Source: Coriobacteriia bacterium (lineage in GTDB: Bacteria; Actinomycetota; Coriobacteriia; Anaerosomatales; JAENZW01). Taken from it: a stretch of 6,989 nucleotides of DNA. The notes beneath the pieces were generated by a model. The model made no database searches. It was not told the DNA's origin and saw nothing but the letters and a program-made list of their open reading frames with translations. Below, piece by piece: positions 6,001 to 6,989 of the stretch; within the stretch, counting starts at the first letter, position 1; every line of letters begins with the position of its first letter. The translations under genes and the position numbers were made by a program. The DNA is taken from contig JAOUET010000099.1 in assembly GCA_029858605.1 (NCBI GenBank), positions 1 through 6,989 of the forward strand, read 5' to 3'.

Positions 6001-6989
6001 TGCTGGGCACCTCCTCGGCCGAGGCGGTCGCGATGGCGCCACGCAACGTACGCTCCGAAGGCTGCTGCCAGAAGGAACAGGGGCCAGCCGAGCGCGGGTA
6101 TCGAGTAGAACTGCGCGGTCTTGTCGTCGATGGGCGTACCGTCGGACTCGGTCCACGCCGCGGTGACGTTGTACGTTCCTTGGTTGGGGAACTGCGAGTT
6201 GCTGACGGTCCAGGGAACCGGCTCTGACCAGGTGCCGCTGCCGGAGACGTCCACTCCGCTCGACACGTGGGTGGCACTGACCTCGTCTACGCCATTCCAC
6301 AGGACCGGAGCCCCTGTTCCGTCGATGTATGTGTCGCCCGAGTCGAACGTGCCGTCGCCGTCGCCGTCCCACCAGATGACGTACGTCACCGTGGAGCTGG
6401 TGATGTCGGCTGCGCCGTAGTTGGCGAGCGACGACGTGACCGCCACGTCTTGACCGACGCCCGGGGCGTCCGTGGCCGAAAGCGCGGTGATCTCGGCGTT
6501 GAAGCTGACAGTGAACGGAGACGTCTCGAGCAGGTTGTCGCGCCTGTCGTACAGCTCGACGACCCAGTAGCCGGTTGGGTCCGTTTCCAGGGTCAGGTAC
6601 TCGTCGAACGCCATCCCTTGAGTGTCGACTCTTCTCAGCGAGCTCGTGCGCACTGTGGCCCCGTCGGCGTCCTTCCACACGAAGTACACGTCGTCACCTG
6701 GTGCGAGACCGGTTGCACGTGCATATACCTGATCGCCGAGGACGTATTCCTCGGTCTGGTTGACGTAGCCGGGGTCTTCGTACGTCGCGAGCATGCGTAC
6801 GATCGTGTGATCGGTCACCGCATCGGACTGGCTGCCGGTGATCGCGGTGACAACCGTGTTGTCCTCGACGCCCTCGCCCGTCCCAGCGGGCACGAACACT
6901 CTCACGATGATGTCTTCGGTAGCCCCGTACGGCCCGACGTCGATCTCGGTGATCTGCGTGATCCCGTCGCTGGCATAGATTCGCGCGTC
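5997..6989 (-). CDS. Surface protein with Ig-like domains and C-terminal sorting signal, probable exosortase substrate (5'-partial)
   Basis: Only the C-terminal 330 residues are in the window; the frame is open to the right edge, and the GTG at 6905 lacks a ribosome binding site and signal peptide, so it is internal. Visible residues 1-65 look like the end of a DUF11-type repeat (Val-Pro-Ala-Gly, then alternating Val/Thr strands). Residues 70-161 form an Ig-like domain with Val-Tyr-Ala-Arg-Ala-Thr-Gly-Leu and Gly-Tyr-Trp-Val-Val-Glu. Residues 165-297 resemble a CARDB-like beta domain containing a DxDxDG acidic loop at 208-219. The end reads Ile-Pro-Ala-Leu-Gly (297-301), about 17 hydrophobic residues, then Arg-His-Arg-Asp-Arg and a short Gly-rich tail: the tripartite layout of a sorting signal. 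No cysteine is visible. It overlaps the exosortase gene by 4 bases. Export, membrane retention and processing by that enzyme are inferred. A plain C-terminal membrane anchor is the main alternative. Confidence 0.85.
   Translation of the reverse strand, partial: DARIYASDGITQITEIDVGPYGATEDIIVRVFVPAGTGEGVEDNTVVTAITGSQSDAVTDHTIVRMLATYEDPGYVNQTEEYVLGDQVYARATGLAPGDDVYFVWKDADGATVRTSSLRRVDTQGMAFDEYLTLETDPTGYWVVELYDRRDNLLETSPFTVSFNAEITALSATDAPGVGQDVAVTSSLANYGAADITSSTVTYVIWWDGDGDGTFDSGDTYIDGTGAPVLWNGVDEVSATHVSSGVDVSGSGTWSEPVPWTVSNSQFPNQGTYNVTAAWTESDGTPIDDKTAQFYSIPALGWPLFLLAAAFGAYVAWRHRDRLGRGGAQQ
6000..6110 (-). other. Candidate C-terminal protein-sorting signal (motif, membrane segment, basic tail)
   Basis: This encodes visible residues 294-330 of the surface protein: Phe-Tyr-Ser, Ile-Pro-Ala-Leu-Gly, a hydrophobic run of about 17 residues to Trp317, the basic cluster Arg-His-Arg-Asp-Arg-Leu-Gly-Arg, and the end Gly-Gly-Ala-Gln-Gln. 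The layout is that of exosortase and sortase signals. The motif is not Pro-Glu-Pro, and it differs from LPXTG at the first and fourth positions. Cleavage is inferred from the layout and the adjacent exosortase. Confidence 0.6.
6009..6016 (-). promoter_or_regulatory. Ribosome binding site of the exosortase gene
   Basis: GAGGAGGT lies 8 bases before the GTG at 6000, inside the 3' end of the surface-protein gene. It decides the start against the much longer open frame and supports coupled translation of substrate and exosortase. Confidence 0.85.
6333..6368 (-). other. Acidic DxDxDG calcium-binding-like loop in the surface protein
   Basis: This encodes Asp-Gly-Asp-Gly-Asp-Gly-Thr-Phe-Asp-Ser-Gly-Asp. 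Asp at positions 1, 3, 5, 9 and 12 of a 12-residue loop is the spacing of EF-hand-like and dockerin-like calcium loops. It lies between two beta strands of a CARDB-like domain, so a structural calcium site is plausible. A single loop without EF-hand helices is typical of extracellular adhesin-like repeats. Metal binding is inferred. Confidence 0.55.

Noticed and set aside
6351..6369. Short GTCGCC tandem-like repeat
   Set aside because: It is simply the codon run for the Asp-Gly repeats of the acidic loop, too short and fully explained by the protein.
6001..6678. N-terminal extension of the exosortase frame up to 6678
   Set aside because: The extension is Arg/His/Gly-rich shadow sequence in another frame of the surface-protein gene. 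GAGGAGGT 8 bases before the GTG at 6000 gives a normal-sized 200-residue exosortase.
6903..6905. GTG as the start of the surface-protein gene
   Set aside because: It has no good ribosome binding site and no signal peptide after it, and the frame continues open to the window edge with sequence that fits the same beta-rich repeat. The real start lies outside the window.

Overview
This window is GC-rich, densely coding bacterial DNA. Six protein genes fill it with no intergenic gap longer than a few bases. No stretch over 300 bases lacks a gene, and I see no RNA gene, insertion sequence, CRISPR array or clear terminator. The GC-rich codon use, strong GGAGG ribosome binding sites, a GTG start and a Gram-positive-type (XrtG-like) exosortase module would suit a high-GC actinobacterial lineage, perhaps an uncultivated one. 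That placement is inference and only weakly supported.

Layout, left to right. Positions 2-934 (+) encode a flippase-like multi-pass membrane protein of the LPG-synthase TM / UPF0104 type, cut by the left edge. The rest, 874-6989, is one minus-strand operon that runs right to left and enters from beyond the right edge. In transcription order it encodes: (1) the C-terminal 330 residues of a large secreted, Ig-like-domain surface protein that ends in a hydrophobic segment and basic tail (5997-6989); (2) an exosortase-family membrane cysteine transpeptidase/protease with Cys100-Arg142-His162 (5398-6000); (3) a membrane-bound processive-type family 2 glycosyltransferase (3837-5405); (4) a large GT-C-like membrane protein with a soluble C-terminal domain (1479-3836); (5) a class I SAM-dependent methyltransferase (874-1482). 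Successive genes overlap or abut by 4, 8, 0 and 4 bases, so the five are almost certainly co-transcribed and translationally coupled.

How it may work together. The surface protein would be exported and held at the membrane by its C-terminal signal, then cut and transferred by the adjacent exosortase. The two glycosyltransferases and the methyltransferase could build or finish a lipid-linked glycan that is either the attachment partner or a decoration of the sorted protein. The flippase-like protein, convergent with the operon, could help with the lipid or glycan side. The enzyme families are read from clear motifs. The joint pathway is inference. The most notable points are a dedicated exosortase-substrate pair sharing a GTGA overlap, and a sorting signal (Ile-Pro-Ala-Leu-Gly before the membrane segment) that is neither a PEP-CTERM nor a true LPXTG motif.
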